This document shows, one piece after another, positions 40,801-55,690 of a DNA stretch of 64,000 nt (position 1 is its first letter; every line of letters begins with the position of its first letter). The notes beneath the pieces were generated by a model. The model had not been told where the DNA came from. It ran no database searches and saw only the letters and a list, made by a program, of their open reading frames with translations. The stretch comes from Sapria himalayana (Eukaryota; Streptophyta; Magnoliopsida; Malpighiales; Rafflesiaceae). The position numbers were made by a program, and so were the translations under genes. The DNA lies in contig JAREIK010010346.1 in the NCBI GenBank assembly GCA_029783825.1, positions 1 to 64,000 of the forward strand, read 5' to 3'.

Positions 40801-43791
40801 GGAATTGTGATCAAGGTGACAAGCTATTCCCTTGAGCCTATCTAAAATTGTATAAAAAAAGCAGCCTCCCAAATTTCTGTGGGAATGACTTTCCAGCCAG
40901 CATTCTCCTTGTCCCGTGGGAAAAAGCTTAGAAAAGCGGATTCACAGGCTAGCCAACCAATATAATAAACTCTTTCTTTTTTTCGAGATCCAGCCGGGAT
41001 GAGTAGGAGTTTCAGCCAGTAAAAGTCACTTGCGAGCTAGTTCCAATTGTAGTTCTTTTCCTTGAAAGCCTTGGAAGTAAGTAGTCTATTAGGGAAGTGG
41101 GGATTTTTTGAGTCAATCCAGTATCTTTACCTCTGTCTAGTGTCCATCCCTCCCTCTGAAAGAGAGTATAAAAACCTCTTTCTTTCCTCCATCTAAGGCC
41201 AGTCATTTTCCTTCTCTGCGGTTGCTTAGGGTGAGTGCTAATTCCTTCCAATTGCAGTCCTTCGAGGATTGCTTCCTGGTCTGGTATATGAAAGCAAAGA
41301 AAAATTCCTTAGGAGACAGGTATCGATGCTTGCCAGCAGGAGAAAGATCACTAGGTTCAGTCTCTGCAATAGGGTTCCCTAGAGTTAGTTTTCTTGAAAT
41401 CCAGCAGGGATAGTAGCTTCCTTTTCTAGGGCAAAACAAAAGCAAGTTAGGCTATCCGATTTGTTCTCTTTTTTCCAGCTTTTTTGGAGTGAAAATAAGG
41501 AGTGCCCGGCCAAAGTGCCAGTCTAAGTTTCCCTCCAGGCAGCAGGGTAAAGGGCTAGGGCAGACACAGGTTCAGAGCGAGGGGAAAGGATCAAGGGTGC
41601 GTAGTATGCTTCTTACCCGCTTTATCTGCTAGGTCTAGGATTGGTTTTGTTAACTAGATTTCCTGGGCGTTCTGTTTACACCTCTTCCATTTGGAAGCTA
41701 AGCTCATGCATTTAGAGTTCTAAGCATAGCATATTTAGTACTTGCTACTTGCCCTTTAGTAGATCTAAGTGAGTGTAAAAAGTAAATGTCCGACCGTGTG
41801 AATCTTGAGGTTGTGTTAGTGAGCTGCTCTCTTTGGGTCTACCTTTTCCTTTTACCCAAGGATGTATTTGCCTATGCATAAAGAGAACCTTTACCTAAGG
41901 ATGGAGTTGCTTATGCCTATGCCTAAAGAAAGAGTAGTTGCCCCTATAATTGTAGTCAAAGTTAGAAGGATATAGTGCCAAAAGTAATGGTCCTTTTAGT
42001 GGATAGTGCGAGTCAGGGTCTGACCCTTACCAGTAAAGAGACTTGTTCAATCCAGTTTGTAAGCTCTTGGATTTCCTAGGGCAATGAGTAAGGATTATCC
42101 CCCAAGACAGGACTCTTTATTTTCATTTCCTAATCCCAAGGCGGGAATGGGTGAGAGGTAGTATATCTCTGGCTGGGATGATAGTATTTGTCTTCTTCTT
42201 CAGTGGAAGGCTCTTTGAATCCCTCTTTGAGTTTAGCCCTTGTGTCAGCGAGAGCGAGTGAGCAAGCAAGTTGAGAAGTTTCTTTCTTTCCATCAGTCCT
42301 CAGCCCAGACTCTTTTAGTTGGCAAGGTAAATCCAGCAGATGAAAGGTCCAGAGAGAGCTGGCTTTATGGGTTCTAGGGCAAAAGCGATATCAGCAGTTC
42401 CACCAGCAAGCAATCGGTCTAAGGGGATGTGTAAAGGTTCGCGAGATTATAGGCAGTAAAGCGAGTATCCATCTTTACCTTTCCGGTATCTGTCCCTGGC
42501 TCAATGGAAGCAGTACAAAAGGAGTCTCGTTTTCTTGCTTAATTGAAAGCAATAGAGGGTTAGCCAGTTCACTTTCTTGGGACTCCAAACGAGCCAGTTG
42601 CTGTCCTAATAGTTGCTCATGTAGATACCATTCGCTATAGTTCTTTTTCTTTCCTTTCAATGAGCCTCATACTATACCGGCAGCCCCACAAGCATTCCAT
42701 GTAGTACCTGCCGGCAATGCCTTATTCCGTTAGTAAGTTATTTGACCTCTTCACCCTAGGCAATTCGATAAATCCTTTTGACTGGACTTCTTTTGTTTTC
42801 TTCGTTGACGAGTTAAGTTCCCATGAGTGATATTTCCGAAGGTTAATTCTCTAGCTTGACTTTAACTCCTCGCCTAGTGAGAAGTCGTGTCAGATCCATC
42901 CTTTCGGTATCGTCTGAGTCGCCTAAGGTGCCCATGCTTTCTCTTGTTGTGAGCATCATTCCGAGTCTGGAATCAGTCCATTTTTGTCCCTTAGCTCTTC
43001 ATCCGTAAGTCGTCGACTCGGTACATCTCTTTACTTTTCAAAACGAATTGATGGTCAGAAACCTGACCTGTGAACTCTTGTGATATTTAAAGTCAGTGTT
43101 GTTGTATCCCTAGACTACTCTTGTTTTTCCCGTTAAGTGAGCGTCGAGCAAGTCGAGTAATTAGACCTCAAGACAGCGCGAATGGAAAAAGACTGAAAGA
43201 AGGTAGCCGCCCTCAATGAACGCGATAAAGGTTTCAAATGCATCTGCTACAGGAGACAGATGGCTCAGAATAACCCTCGACCCTTCTTGCTTCTGGACTA
43301 ATTGACGGAATTTCAAACTCAGGGAAAATAACTGGCCCTTATCCGATAGGGGAATCGGCATCCGACCTCAAAGAAGATTACCTCCCTTAACTAGATATTT
43401 GATATCCTCAAGAGTCACTGTACTACCAAAAGAATCAAAGGAGGAACCCAACAAGAAAGGAGAGACCAATGGGCATAGACAAGGAGCCCTATTACCTACA
43501 AACAAAGTAAAGAGCTGAAGGCTAATTTATTGCCCGGTGACGTGTCATGGATGGAATGCTTGCTTTAAGCAGACCGGTAAATCCGCTTTTTAGGCATTCG
43601 TGGGCCAGGAAAGACAGTAAGAAAGGTTTTGGCACCTTACGACTGATACAGTGAATTGCCCATAATATGAAAGATAAAAACTGAGAATAGAACGCCCCGG
43701 TTTATAACAACCCCTTCTGCTTCACTTTAAAACATTCTGGCTATAGCCCAGCTCTTTCCCGCAGAGAGAGAGTTACTATTATCGTCTGCTC

Positions 43792-44109
43792 TCATTCCCT
43801 AAGATCCCACCCCCACTTTCTTGATGTAGCATATACGCTGTCGTACTTCGTCTGTATGTCGCATATCAGCTGTTTAAGTTTACTTAGCCTCTTTAGTGCT
43901 CTGCGCCTAGAACCTGTTCCCCCGTATGGAGCCACGTTATAGGTATAGCGTGTAGTTGGCGGGATACGACTGATACGAAATCCTCGCTTCCTACGAGAGT
44001 TAGGGATGAGCAGGGCAGTCCCTTCTGCTATTTTGAAGGAGAGTTGCCCTCTATTTACAGTGTAAGCAGTCCAACGGACCAAAGGAATAGACAACCGCCG
44101 AGTGACCAA
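43792..44109 (-). CDS. Hypothetical organellar ORF, 105 codons
   Basis: An open frame from an ATG at 44109 to a stop at 43792, rich in Arg and Lys, with RKRGFRISRIPPTTRYTYN in the middle and RRRALKRLSKLKQLICDIQT toward the end. I recognise no family. It is the longest non-repetitive frame in the organellar segment and lies divergently, 24 bp from the plus-strand frame at 44134. In nuclear DNA it would not be expressed from an organellar promoter. It could be a fragment of a plant mitochondrial orf; whether it ever encoded a protein is unknown. Confidence 0.25.
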   Translation of the reverse strand: MVTRRLSIPLVRWTAYTVNRGQLSFKIAEGTALLIPNSRRKRGFRISRIPPTTRYTYNVAPYGGTGSRRRALKRLSKLKQLICDIQTKYDSVYATSRKWGWDLRE

Positions 44110-44133
44110 GATTAAATAAAAGCTTTCTGTCCA

Positions 44134-44373
44134 GTGTGGCGCCCCGTCGCATCATATACTGAAGTTTATCCTGCTGCCGTGATTCCTGTCGCTCTTCCTC
44201 TGTTCGAGTTTCGCTACTTTAATTGTACCCATACTGGAGGCCTTAGCGGATTAGTCATACGAAGACTTCCGGGTGCCATATCTACATTCATTGGGTTACT
44301 ACTACTGCTACTACTACCTTGTTCTTGTACAGTAGGGATTTATCTTACTACAGGAATGAGGTTAGCTTATTAA
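44134..44373 (+). CDS. Hypothetical organellar ORF, 79 codons, one hydrophobic segment
   Basis: Open from an ATG at 44134 to TAA at 44371. The C-terminal half contains a strongly hydrophobic run (STFIGLLLLLLLPCSCTVGI) that could span a membrane. No family is recognised. It is divergent from the minus-strand frame at 43792-44109. Small membrane-type orfs are common in plant mitochondrial spacers, but that is only an analogy here. Confidence 0.25.
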   Translation: MWRPVASYTEVYPAAVIPVALPLFEFRYFNCTHTGGLSGLVIRRLPGAISTFIGLLLLLLLPCSCTVGIYLTTGMRLAY

Positions 44374-44480
44374 AGAGAGGGAGCATAATATAATAGAATA
44401 TAAAAAATATAATATAATATGCGGGGATATTTAAGATAAATTGTAATGTATAAGTATGTATACGTACCCATTAGTTCTTA

Positions 44481-44940
<460 letters not shown>

Positions 44941-45380
44941 TTGTGATTACATGCGTAAAGCAAATCAATAGCTCTCAGAGAATCTTACTACAACTCTCTT
45001 ATTTTATTGGGGCCTACTCTTCTTCAAAAGAATAAAGTATACCCTCCTTTTCACTTATAAGTAAAGAAAGATACACACTTTGGAATCAAGGACCGTTGGG
45101 CGCATTCAGAGGAAAGAAAAAGAAAGAGAGTTATAGTTACTAGTTAAAGACAAGAGAAGAAGCAGTCAACGCAGTTCCGTAGCCGGTGTAGTTAGCAAAC
45201 GTCGAGGAACAGGCTTAGTCAGAGATTCAAAGAGTATGATGGGCTATATCCTTTGCTATCTCATAACATGAGGACTTGTATTTCTCTTGCTAGTCAAGAA
45301 TGCATTCATGTTCCCCTTAGAGATCCCTCTTAGAGATAGAGAGAGCGGAGCAGGGTTACCTATTGAAGCAAATAGATAGA

Positions 45381-45628
45381 TAGATAGATAGATATACTAA
45401 TATATAGATAGATAAACAGATAGATAGATTGAGAGATAGATAGACAGACAGACAGAAATACATACAGATTGATATAAAAAAGAGTGATAAATAAATAGAT
45501 TGATAGAGAGATATATTGACATTTAGATAGACAGATAGATAGAAAAGTTGATATATAAATAGATAAATAGATAGATAGAAAATAAAAAGTCAAATAGACA
45601 TAGAGATATAATTACAGACAGATAGATA
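45381..45628 (+). repeat. Filler segment identical in order to 50976-51223
   Basis: Gap-free match at constant offset 5595 with about three mismatches by hand count, containing unusual words such as GATATACTAATATATAG and AAAAGTTGATATATAAATAG. It starts within about ten bases of the organellar junction. Confidence 0.9.
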
Positions 45629-45771
45629 GATATGTAGATAGATAGACAGATAGATAGGTAGTTAGATAGATAGATATATTGATTTATTTATTTATTTATT
45701 TATAAATATATAGATAAATATATAGATAATAGATAGGCAAATAGATAAGCAAATAGATAGTCAAATAGATA
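45613..45771 (+). repeat. Right copy of the duplicated flank
   Basis: Second copy of 37724-37882. It overlaps the end of the filler by about 16 bp of shared sequence around CAGATAGATAG, which could have served as template-switch microhomology. Confidence 0.9.
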
Positions 45772-46955
45772 GTCAAATAGATAGATTGATAGATTGATTG
45801 ATTGACAAATCAATAGACAAATAGATACACAGATAGTTAGATAGATATATAGTTAGATAGATAGATATATAGATATAAGATATATAGATAGCTCGTTAGA
45901 CAAAAAGATAGAAAAATATATAGATAGATATATCGATAGATATATTGACAGACAAAAAAAACAGATAGATAGATTAGAAAGATCGATAAATAATTAGATA
46001 GAAAGATATATTGATAGATAGATAGTTAGAAAAATAGATAGACAGATAGATAAACAAATAGAAAGACAAATAGATAGATAGATAGATTATAGATAGATAG
46101 ATTGACAGATTATAGATAGATAGATTGACAACAAAGTTCACAGATAGATAGGAAAATAGACAGATAGATAGATAGATATTAGATAGACAGACAGATAGAT
46201 ATTAGATAGACAGATAGATTGATAGATATATAGATAGATAGATAAAAAGTTTGATAGATAAATAGACACATAGATAGATAGATAGATAGATAAACTGATA
46301 GATAGATAGATAGTCAGATAGATATATTGATAGATAGATATATATGTAGATAGATAGTCAATAGATAAACAAATAGATCGATATATATATATATATATAG
46401 ATTGACATATATATATATATAATAGATTCACAAATAGATACACAAATGGATAGATATATATTTAGGTACATAGATAGATATATAAATAGATTTATAAACA
46501 TATAGATAAACAGACAAACAAATAGATAGATAGATTGAATGATTGCTTTATAGATAGATAGAAAAATAAATAGTTAGATTGATAGGTGTATAAATAGATA
46601 TATAGACAAATAGATAGATAGATAGACAAATAGATAGACATAGAGATAGATAGATATATATAGATTATTAGATAGATAGATAGATAGATAGACAAATAGA
46701 TAGTTAGTTAGTTAGAAATTTTGTTAGATATATAGATAATTAGATAGATAGATAGATACATAAATAGATAGAAAAATAGAAAGAAATATAGACATATAGA
46801 TAGATTAATTGATAGAAAAATAGCTAAAAATAAAGATAGAAAGATAATAGTTAGACATATACATAGATAGATAAATATGTAAATAGATAGACATAGATAT
46901 ACAAAGAGATATATAAATACATAGATAGATAGATAAAAAAACATAATAATAAAAT

Positions 46956-47400
46956 ATTTATTTAGCTATACAAATTTAGCTAGAAAAATATTCCTATCTA
47001 ATTTGCACGGGATTAGCTAGGGAATATCAAAGAGATGTTAGATTTTACATTGAATTACAAATTTGTTATCAATTTGTGACAGATTAGAGATGGAAACTTT
47101 TAATTGAAAAATATCCCAAGTTATATTATTGTAGATGTTTGCACAAAGATTAGCTGCAATTTTAGCAATATCTTTGCGATGAACTTTCCCTAGTTAATTA
47201 GATTGAGACAAATTCCATCACTACATAATTATCTGAAAAAACATTTCATGATTATTTATTAATTGCAAGCGATTAGTCCTAAAATGAAAATTTTCAGAAA
47301 TATATAATTTAGCAAGCGAATTTTCCCTAATATTTTGAGCTTGGGATTATTTCTGTCGCTAATCTATACTGATTTATTTTTTTATTTGTTATATATTGTT
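46956..47400 (+). mobile_element. CACTA family-1 end remnant
   Basis: TAGCTAGGGAA-type words (GATTAGCTAGGGAAT, AACTTTCCCTAG, TTTAGCAAGCGAATTTTCCC, GAGCTTGGGATTATTTCTGTCGC) resemble the subterminal region of elements II and IV. No terminus is recognised at either edge. GATA satellite abuts on the left. Confidence 0.6.
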
Positions 47401-49264
47401 TTTTTACTATTTGTTGTAATTTTGTATATTGAAGGTTTTTAATCATCTATGGATGTGGAATCCATGAAAGACACCTCCTTAAATCATTATAAAAATATGA
47501 TATTATAAAAAAAATAATTTCAAAAATATATAAATATGAAAAAAATGTATATTAATAAAGACTAAAATAACAATTTAATTATTATAAAATTTTTAAAAAA
47601 ATTATAAATAAAAATTTTCTAAAATTTTTATTATGAAATTTAAATATTTGTATTAAAAAATTGTAGATAATTAATTCTATAATTATACTCATTTTTAAAT
47701 ATATTTAATAAATAAATGAAATACATAAATATTATAATAAAAAAAGCTAAAATAATTAATTGTATGATTAAATAAAAATATTTACAAAATATCTGAATTA
47801 ATAAATAAAAAAGTAAATATTTATATTATTTAAGATTAAAAAAATATCTTTATGATTATAGGAAACTTTTAAAAAATAATTACTAAAAGATTTAAAAAGC
47901 TTGAATTATAAAAAAAAATTAAATTTTTCATAAAATTTAAAAGAAATAATTTGATATTTAAAGATAAATACGTAGATGTTTTAATTAGATCAAAAAAAAT
48001 TTAATGATTTAAAAAAATATTTCTGAGTGGTTATTAAAATAACACTACAAGTATTTTTTTAGGGTTTAAAAGATTTATTTAAAATATTACTAATGATAAT
48101 TTTGTTGTTCTAAAAAAATTAAATTTGCCCATTAGTTGATTTAAATTCAAGTTTTATTTTTTTACCTACTAAAATTTATAAGAATTAAATAATTGAGTAC
48201 GATTATTACTATTAGCTTTTAATATTCTGTTTTTTTAATAATAAATATAACTTTTTTTAATGATATGCTCACTTTAAGTAATATTTGAAATTTTATAAAT
48301 TATAAATTATATCAATAATATTAAATTTTAGTGTTTTAATATTATTTCATATTACTAATCTTTGGGTGGTAGGATTAGAAGGATGAGGGATTGCATATAA
48401 GTATTTTGGTATATTATTTTCATGCATATATATCTTTTACAATTGTGTTGTGTAATTATATAAATACTAATATTGGTTTTCATAATAACTTTGAAGTTAA
48501 ATTTATTTATGAGAGAATAATATTTTAAGATAATTGATCACTTGAGAAATTTTTGTATTACAGAGTCTCTTCAAACATAGTCTCTTCAAAGTTATTGGGT
48601 AAAATTGTTGAGATATTTAATTTTTTTTATATATCTTGTTAAAGCGAGAGCCTTCTGTACTTGGGCATGAATGTGATCTACATATCTATCTTATCTTATC
48701 CTAATATATAGAATCATTTAAAATATGAAAGCTAAATAAGAAAACAAATCTTACCAATATCTTATCTTTACAATCTTACCTTAAAAGATTGAAGAGATCG
48801 TGCATGATAAATCTTGAATTCGAGACTTTTTGTTAGTAGTATTTGGACAGATTTTTGTCATCACATAAAGATGTGATATCTTATTAGATATAAAAATCTA
48901 TATATTTTAACATTTGAATAAGTCATGAAATTAAAGACCAAATGGAAGAACATATACATCCATTATTTGAATTCCACAAGAAATTGAAAATTGGATTTGA
49001 AAATATAGCAATTATAATTGGTAGTTACTTATAAATGACTATAAACTCTAAGTTTATTCCATGCTAATTCATAAGATTTTAAATCCAAGATGAGATTATT
49101 AATCCTACTTTGTTTTAATATCATCAAATCATATCCCCCTTTCAATTCTATGCAATAAAACACAACTAAAGAGTAACTAGGCATGAGGAAGGATTAAAAG
49201 AGGTTATACAAGCTACCATTTTTCTAATCATGCTTTACCTATTATAATAGATTCTATTAATGTA
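47401..49264. other. AT-rich non-coding stretch
   Basis: Extremely AT-rich to about 48050, then CACTACAAG at 48052 and a segment (48168-48355) shared with 24513-24720. Bases 48400-49260 are unique AT-rich DNA with no supported gene. Confidence 0.5.
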
Positions 49265-50744
49265 TTCAAATATATCTAGATAGATAGACCGATAGATTGT
49301 CAAATAGATAGGAAGATATATGCAAATAAATTGATAGATAGACAAATAGATAGACATATAGACAGAAATAAAGATAGCAAGATAGATAAATAAAAGATGG
49401 ATGATAGATAGATATAGAGATAGATAGACAGAAAGATAGAAAAGATAGATAGACAAATTGATAGATTTATAGATATATTGATAGACAGATAGATTGACAT
49501 AAAGATAGATAGATATACAGATAGATAGATCGATAGATAGAAATATAGACATACAAATAGATAGATAGACATAAAGATAGACATATATCTAGATATACAA
49601 ATATTTTGACATAGAAAGATAGATAGAGTGAGATTGATATACAGATTGATAGAATGATAGATAGATATTTAGAGATTTAGAAAGATAGATAGACAAACAA
49701 ATAGATAGATAGATTAGATTAATAGATAGATAGATAGATATATAGAATATAGATAGATAGAAAGATAGATAGATAAATAGATAGATATATAGATAGAAAA
49801 ATAGATAAATATATAGTTTTGTATATAAATAGATAGCTAAATTGATAGACAAATAGATAGATAGATATACAAATAAATAGATAGATTGATAGACCGATTG
49901 ATAGGTAGATTGATAGAAAATTTAGTAAATAAATTGATAGACAAATTGATGGACATTTTGATTGATTGATTGATTGATAGATTGATAGATTGATAGATAG
50001 ATACATAGATAGATAGGTTGATTGATTGAAAGATAGATAGACAAATAGATAACAATTTTTAGATAGATACATAGATAGATAGATAGAAAGATAGAAAGAT
50101 ACATAGTTCATAGATATATAAATAGATAGATAAAAAGATTGATAGATAAATAGATAAATATATAGATATATTATTTGATAGATAGAAAGATATACAAATA
50201 TATAGAAAGATAGATATATTGACAGATAGATAGATAGATACATATATAGATAGATAGATATATAAATAGATAGAGAGATAGACAGACACATAGATAGATA
50301 TTTAGATAGATAATTAGATTGATAGATAAATTAATAGAATGATTGATATTAAGATTTATAGACATAATAATAGAAAGTTTAATAGACATATTAATGAATA
50401 GATTGAAACATAGATAGAAAGTGAGATAGATAAAAATATGATAGAAATATATAGATAGATTGATAGATAGATAGAAAACTAGATATACAAAAAGTTTTAT
50501 AGATAGATAAATAGATAGATTCATAGATTATTAGACTTCTAGATAGATAAATAAATAGTTTGATAAATTATTAGATAGTTAGATAGATTAATAAATAGAT
50601 AGAAAGATACATAATCAGATAGATAGATATAAAATTGGATATATAGTTTGAAAGATATAGAAATAGATAGTTAGATTGATATATATATATATATATAGAC
50701 ATAAATATAGACAGATAGATAGATTCAATGAGAGATAGATTGAT

Positions 50745-50775
<31 letters not shown>

Positions 50776-51451
50776 CAAAATGATAATTTAAAAGATAGAC
50801 AGAATGATAGATAGATAGATACGTGGAATGATAGTCAGAGAGATATAAATAAAGATAAATGAATAGATATACAAATAGACAGACAGATAGACATACATAT
50901 AGATAGACAAGTAATTAGATAAAAACATATACAGATATAAATGTAGATAAATAGATAGATAGATAGACAGACAGATAGATAGATAGATATACTAATATAT
51001 AGATAGATAAACAGATAGATAGATTGAGAGATAGATAGACAGACAGACAGAAAGACATACAGATTGATATAAAAAAGAGAGATAAATAAATAGATTGATA
51101 GAGAGATATATTGACATTTAGATAGACAGATAGATAGAAAAGTTGATATATAAATAGATAAATAGATAGATAGAAAATAAAAAGTCAAATAGACATAGAG
51201 ATATAATTACATACAGATAGATAGGTAGAGAGATAGATAGATAAATAGACAGATCAATATATAGATTGATAGATAAAGTGATAGACAGATAAATAGATAG
51301 TCATATTGAGAGACACATTGAAAGATAGATATACATATAGATAAACTAATAAATAAACAAATAGATAGAAAGATAGATAGACAGTAAGATAAACAGATAG
51401 TAAATAGATAGATAGATCGTTAAATAGATAAACCGATAATTAGACATATGA

Positions 51452-51482
<31 letters not shown>

Positions 51483-53409
51483 GATACATTTATAGATAGA
51501 TAGATTAACAAATAGAAAGACAAATTATTAGACTAATAAATAGATAGATAGATAAAAATATATAGACAAATAGATAGATAGAAAGATACATAGACAAATA
51601 GGTATATAGATATATAGATAGAAAGATAGATATACGGATATATATACACATAGTTAGGTAGATAGATAATAAAATAAATAGATAAATAGATTTTTAGAAA
51701 AATATTAAGTTAGTATGATAGAAAGATATTTACATGGATAGATAGCAAGATAGAAAAAAGATAAATAGACAGATAGATTGAAAAATAGATGGACAGATAT
51801 ATGAACAAATTGAAAATCAAATGGATAGTTAGATAATTAGAAAGACAGATATAAAGATATATAGATAGATATTTAGATTAGTAGATAAATAAATAGATAG
51901 ACATATTAATAGATAGACAAATAGATAAAAAGATAGATAGATATATTGATAGATAGATATATTGATAGATAGATATATAGATAGATAGATAGATACACAT
52001 ATAGATAGATAAATATATTGACAAATATATAGAAATAACTATAGATAGATAGAAAGATAGACACATAGATAGATAGACAGACATATAAATAGATAAATAG
52101 ATAGACAGATATATAGTCAAATAGATAGATAGATATATATATATATAGAGTTAGATATATAGATAGGAGAGATAGTTAGACAGATAGATAGATAGAATGA
52201 CAGATATATTGATTGTTTGATAGATAAATAAATAAATAGATAGCTAGATAATAGATAGATAGATAGATATATTGATAATAGATAGATAAATAGATCGATA
52301 AATAGAAAGATAGATAGACTGATAGTTAAAAAATATATATAGACAAATAGATAGTTAGATATATTATCAGATTTATAGATAGATAGATAGTTAAATAAAT
52401 AGATAGATAGATAGATAGATAGGCAAATAGATAGTCGTATATATAGACTATATATAGACATATAGATAGATAGACAGATAGAAAGATAAATAGATAAATA
52501 GAAAGCTAGATATATAGATATTTGGATAGATAGAGAGATAGATAAATGGATAAATAGACGAATATATAGAGATATAAATTGACAGATAGATAGATAGTTA
52601 AATATATAGACAAATAGATAGATACATAGTTAGAATGGTAGATCGATTGATAGACATTTTGATAATTAGATAGAAAGATTGATATATAGATTCGATAGAT
52701 AGATTATTAGTAAAATTGAAAGATAGATTGATAGACATATAGATAGATTAATTGATGGAAAGATAAATAGACATAAAGATATATAGATAGTTAAACAGAT
52801 ATAGACAAATAGTTAGATAAAAAAATTGCCAAATATATAGATAGTTAGATAGACAGCTAGATAGACCAATAGATAGAAAGATAGATAGACAAATAGATAG
52901 AATGAAAGATAAAAAAATAATTAGACAGTTAGATGGACAGATACATAGATAGATAGATATATTGATAGATATGTAGATATATAGATATATGCAAAGATAG
53001 GTAGACAAATAGATTGACAAATAGACAGATAGATTGATTTATTGATTGAAAGATAGATAGACAAATAGATAGACACGTAGATGATAGATAAATATAGAGA
53101 TAAAAAGATAGCTAGATAGATAAATAGATATATAGATAGATAGATAAATAAAAAGAAACATAGATAGATAGATAGATAGATGGATAAAAGGTTGATAGAT
53201 AAATAGATAGACTAAAATATAGAAAGTGATATAGATAGACAAATAGATAGACAGAGATTTAGAAAATAGATAGACATATAGACAGACAGATAGATCGATA
53301 GATAGATATATAGTCATATTAATTAACATATTGATAGATAGATAGATAAACATATAGATTGATAGATAGATTGATAGAAAGATAAAGATAAATATATATA
53401 GATAGATAG

Positions 53410-53440
<31 letters not shown>

Positions 53441-53553
53441 CAAATATATAGTTACATAGATAACCAAATAGATAGATAGATACATAATTATATAGATAGA
53501 CAAATAGATAGATAGATAGACAAATAGATAGATAGATAGACATATATATAATC

Positions 53554-53735
53554 AAATAGATCGACATATATATAGAAAGATGGATTGACAGATAGATAGA
53601 AATATACAAGTCAAATAGATCGACATATATATAGAAAGATGGATTGACAGATAGATAGAAATATACAAGTCAAATAGATCGACATATATATAGAAAGATG
53701 GATTGACAGATAGATAGAAATATACAAGTCAAATA
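53554..53735 (+). repeat. 59-bp tandem repeat, three copies
   Basis: The unit, beginning GTCAAATAGATCGACATAT and including GAAAGATGGATTGACAG and AATATACAA, is repeated about three times with essentially no divergence. It stands out from the degenerate array and indicates recent local amplification. Confidence 0.9.
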
Positions 53736-53989
53736 AATAGATAGATAAAAATATATATAGAGTAACATAGATAAACAAATAGTTAGACAGATAGATTGAC
53801 AGTTAGACAATCAGACAGATAGATAGATATATAGATAGGTAGATAAATAGATAGATAGACAGAAAAAAAGATATATACATATACAGAGAGATAGAAAAAT
53901 AAATGGACAAATAGATAAACATGTATATAGATAAATATATAAAAAAATAGATAGAAAAATATATAGATAGATAGTTTGATATATAGATA

Positions 53990-55690
53990 GATAGATAGAT
54001 ATATGGACATATAGATAGATAGATAAATAGATAGATAGATGGATAGAAAGAAAGTTAGATAGACAAAAAAATATACAAAAAGATAAGCTGATAGATAGAT
54101 TCGTAGATAGACCAATAGATATATAGATATATAGATATGACAAATAGATAGATAGATAGATAAATAGATAAATATATAGAAAGATAGATAGATACTTAGT
54201 TAGATAAGTAGATAGATAGATAGACAGACAGATAGACAAATAGATATATATATATAAACACAAACATAAAGATTGATGGAAAGATAGACAAATAGTTAGA
54301 TATATACATAGACAAAAAGATAAAAAGTTAGAAAAATAGTAAGACTGAAAGATAGCCAGAAAGATAGAAAGTTAGAAAAATAGATAAACATAATGATAGA
54401 AAAATAGATTGACAGATAGTTATATAGATACATAGATAGATAGATAGATATGCTGACAAATAGATTGATTGATTGATATATAGACAGATAGATTGACATA
54501 TAGATAGACACATATATTTACAGATAGTTAGAAATATTAATATATAGATATATAGATAGATCAAAAGTTAAAAAGATAGATAGATAGATAGGCATATAGA
54601 TAGAGAGATAGATAGAAAGATAAATAGATAGACAAATAGATATATAGATAGTTAGATATATAGATAGATATACAAATAGATAGACAAATAGATAGACAAA
54701 TAGATAGATTGACAAATAGATATATAGATAGATAGATAGATATATAGATAGTTAAATAGATACACAAAGAGATAGACAGATAGATAAATAGATTGATAGA
54801 TACATACATATACTAAGAGATAGACAAATAGATAAATAGATATATAGATAGATATATAGGCAAATAGATAGACAAATAAATAGATAGTTAGTTAGATATA
54901 TAGATATATAGATATATAGATATATATATATATATATACACACATATAGATAGATAGATAAATAAAAAGATGGATGGATGAATCGAAATATAGATAGACA
55001 AAAAAATACACAAAAAGATAGACTGATAGATAGATAAGTAGATAGACAAATATATAGATAGATATATAGATATAACAAATAAATAGATATATAGATAGAC
55101 AGATAAATAGACAGATAAATAGACAGATAAATAGACAGATAAATATATAGAAAGATAGATCAATAAATAAATCGATAGAAAGATAGATAAATACTTAGTA
55201 AGATAGGTAGATAGATAGATAGAGAGATAGACAGATAGATAGAGAGATAGATAGATATATATACACAAACATATAGATTGATGGAAAGATAGACAAATAG
55301 TTAGATATATAGATAGACAGAAAGATAGCCAGAAAGATTGAAAGTTAGAAAAATAAAGATACATAAAGACAGACAAAAATATTGACAGATAGTTATATAG
55401 ATACATGGATAGATAGATTGATAGATTGATTGATTGACAAATAGATAGATAGATAGCTAGACTGATAGATTGAGATATAGATAGACACATAGATTGATAG
55501 ATAGTTAGACATATAAATATATAGATAGATAGATAGTTCAAAAGTTAGATAGATAGACAGATAGATAGACATATAGATAGAAAGATAGATAGATAGATAG
55601 ATAAATAGATAGTTAGATAGATAGCTAGATATACAAATAGATAGACAGATAGATAGATTATTAGATATATATAGATTGATATACACATTA
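53990..55690 (+). repeat. ~1 kb segmental duplication inside block 4
   Basis: Landmarks recur with an offset near 1005 bp. GATTGATGGAAAGATAGACA occurs at 54271 and 55276, followed by AATAGTTAGATATATA in both; an AAAAAAATAYACAAAAAGATA segment lies near 54066 and 55003. The two copies have diverged moderately. Confidence 0.75.
55094..55145 (+). repeat. 12-bp tandem repeat (AGACAGATAAAT)n
   Basis: The 12-bp unit AGACAGATAAAT is repeated about four times without change. It is a higher-order unit (three tetramers) amplified inside the GATA array. Confidence 0.85.

Larger units (their letters stand above)
45371..46955 (+). repeat. GATA/GACA satellite, block 3
   Basis: Same polarity as the other blocks. 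It begins with filler copied from block 4 (45381-45628) and then the duplicated left flank (45613-45771). A 24-bp repeat (AGATTATAGATAGATAGATTGAC) occurs at about 46085-46135. Confidence 0.95.

Noticed and set aside
38227..42660. Small organellar frames as genes (for example 38227-38469, 41012-41251, 42475-42660)
   Set aside because: Each is 60-80 codons with no recognised family, and overlapping frames occur on both strands, as expected in mitochondrial spacer DNA.
53554..53735. CRISPR-like regular repeat
   Set aside because: The 59-bp copies are contiguous without unique spacers, in eukaryotic satellite DNA.
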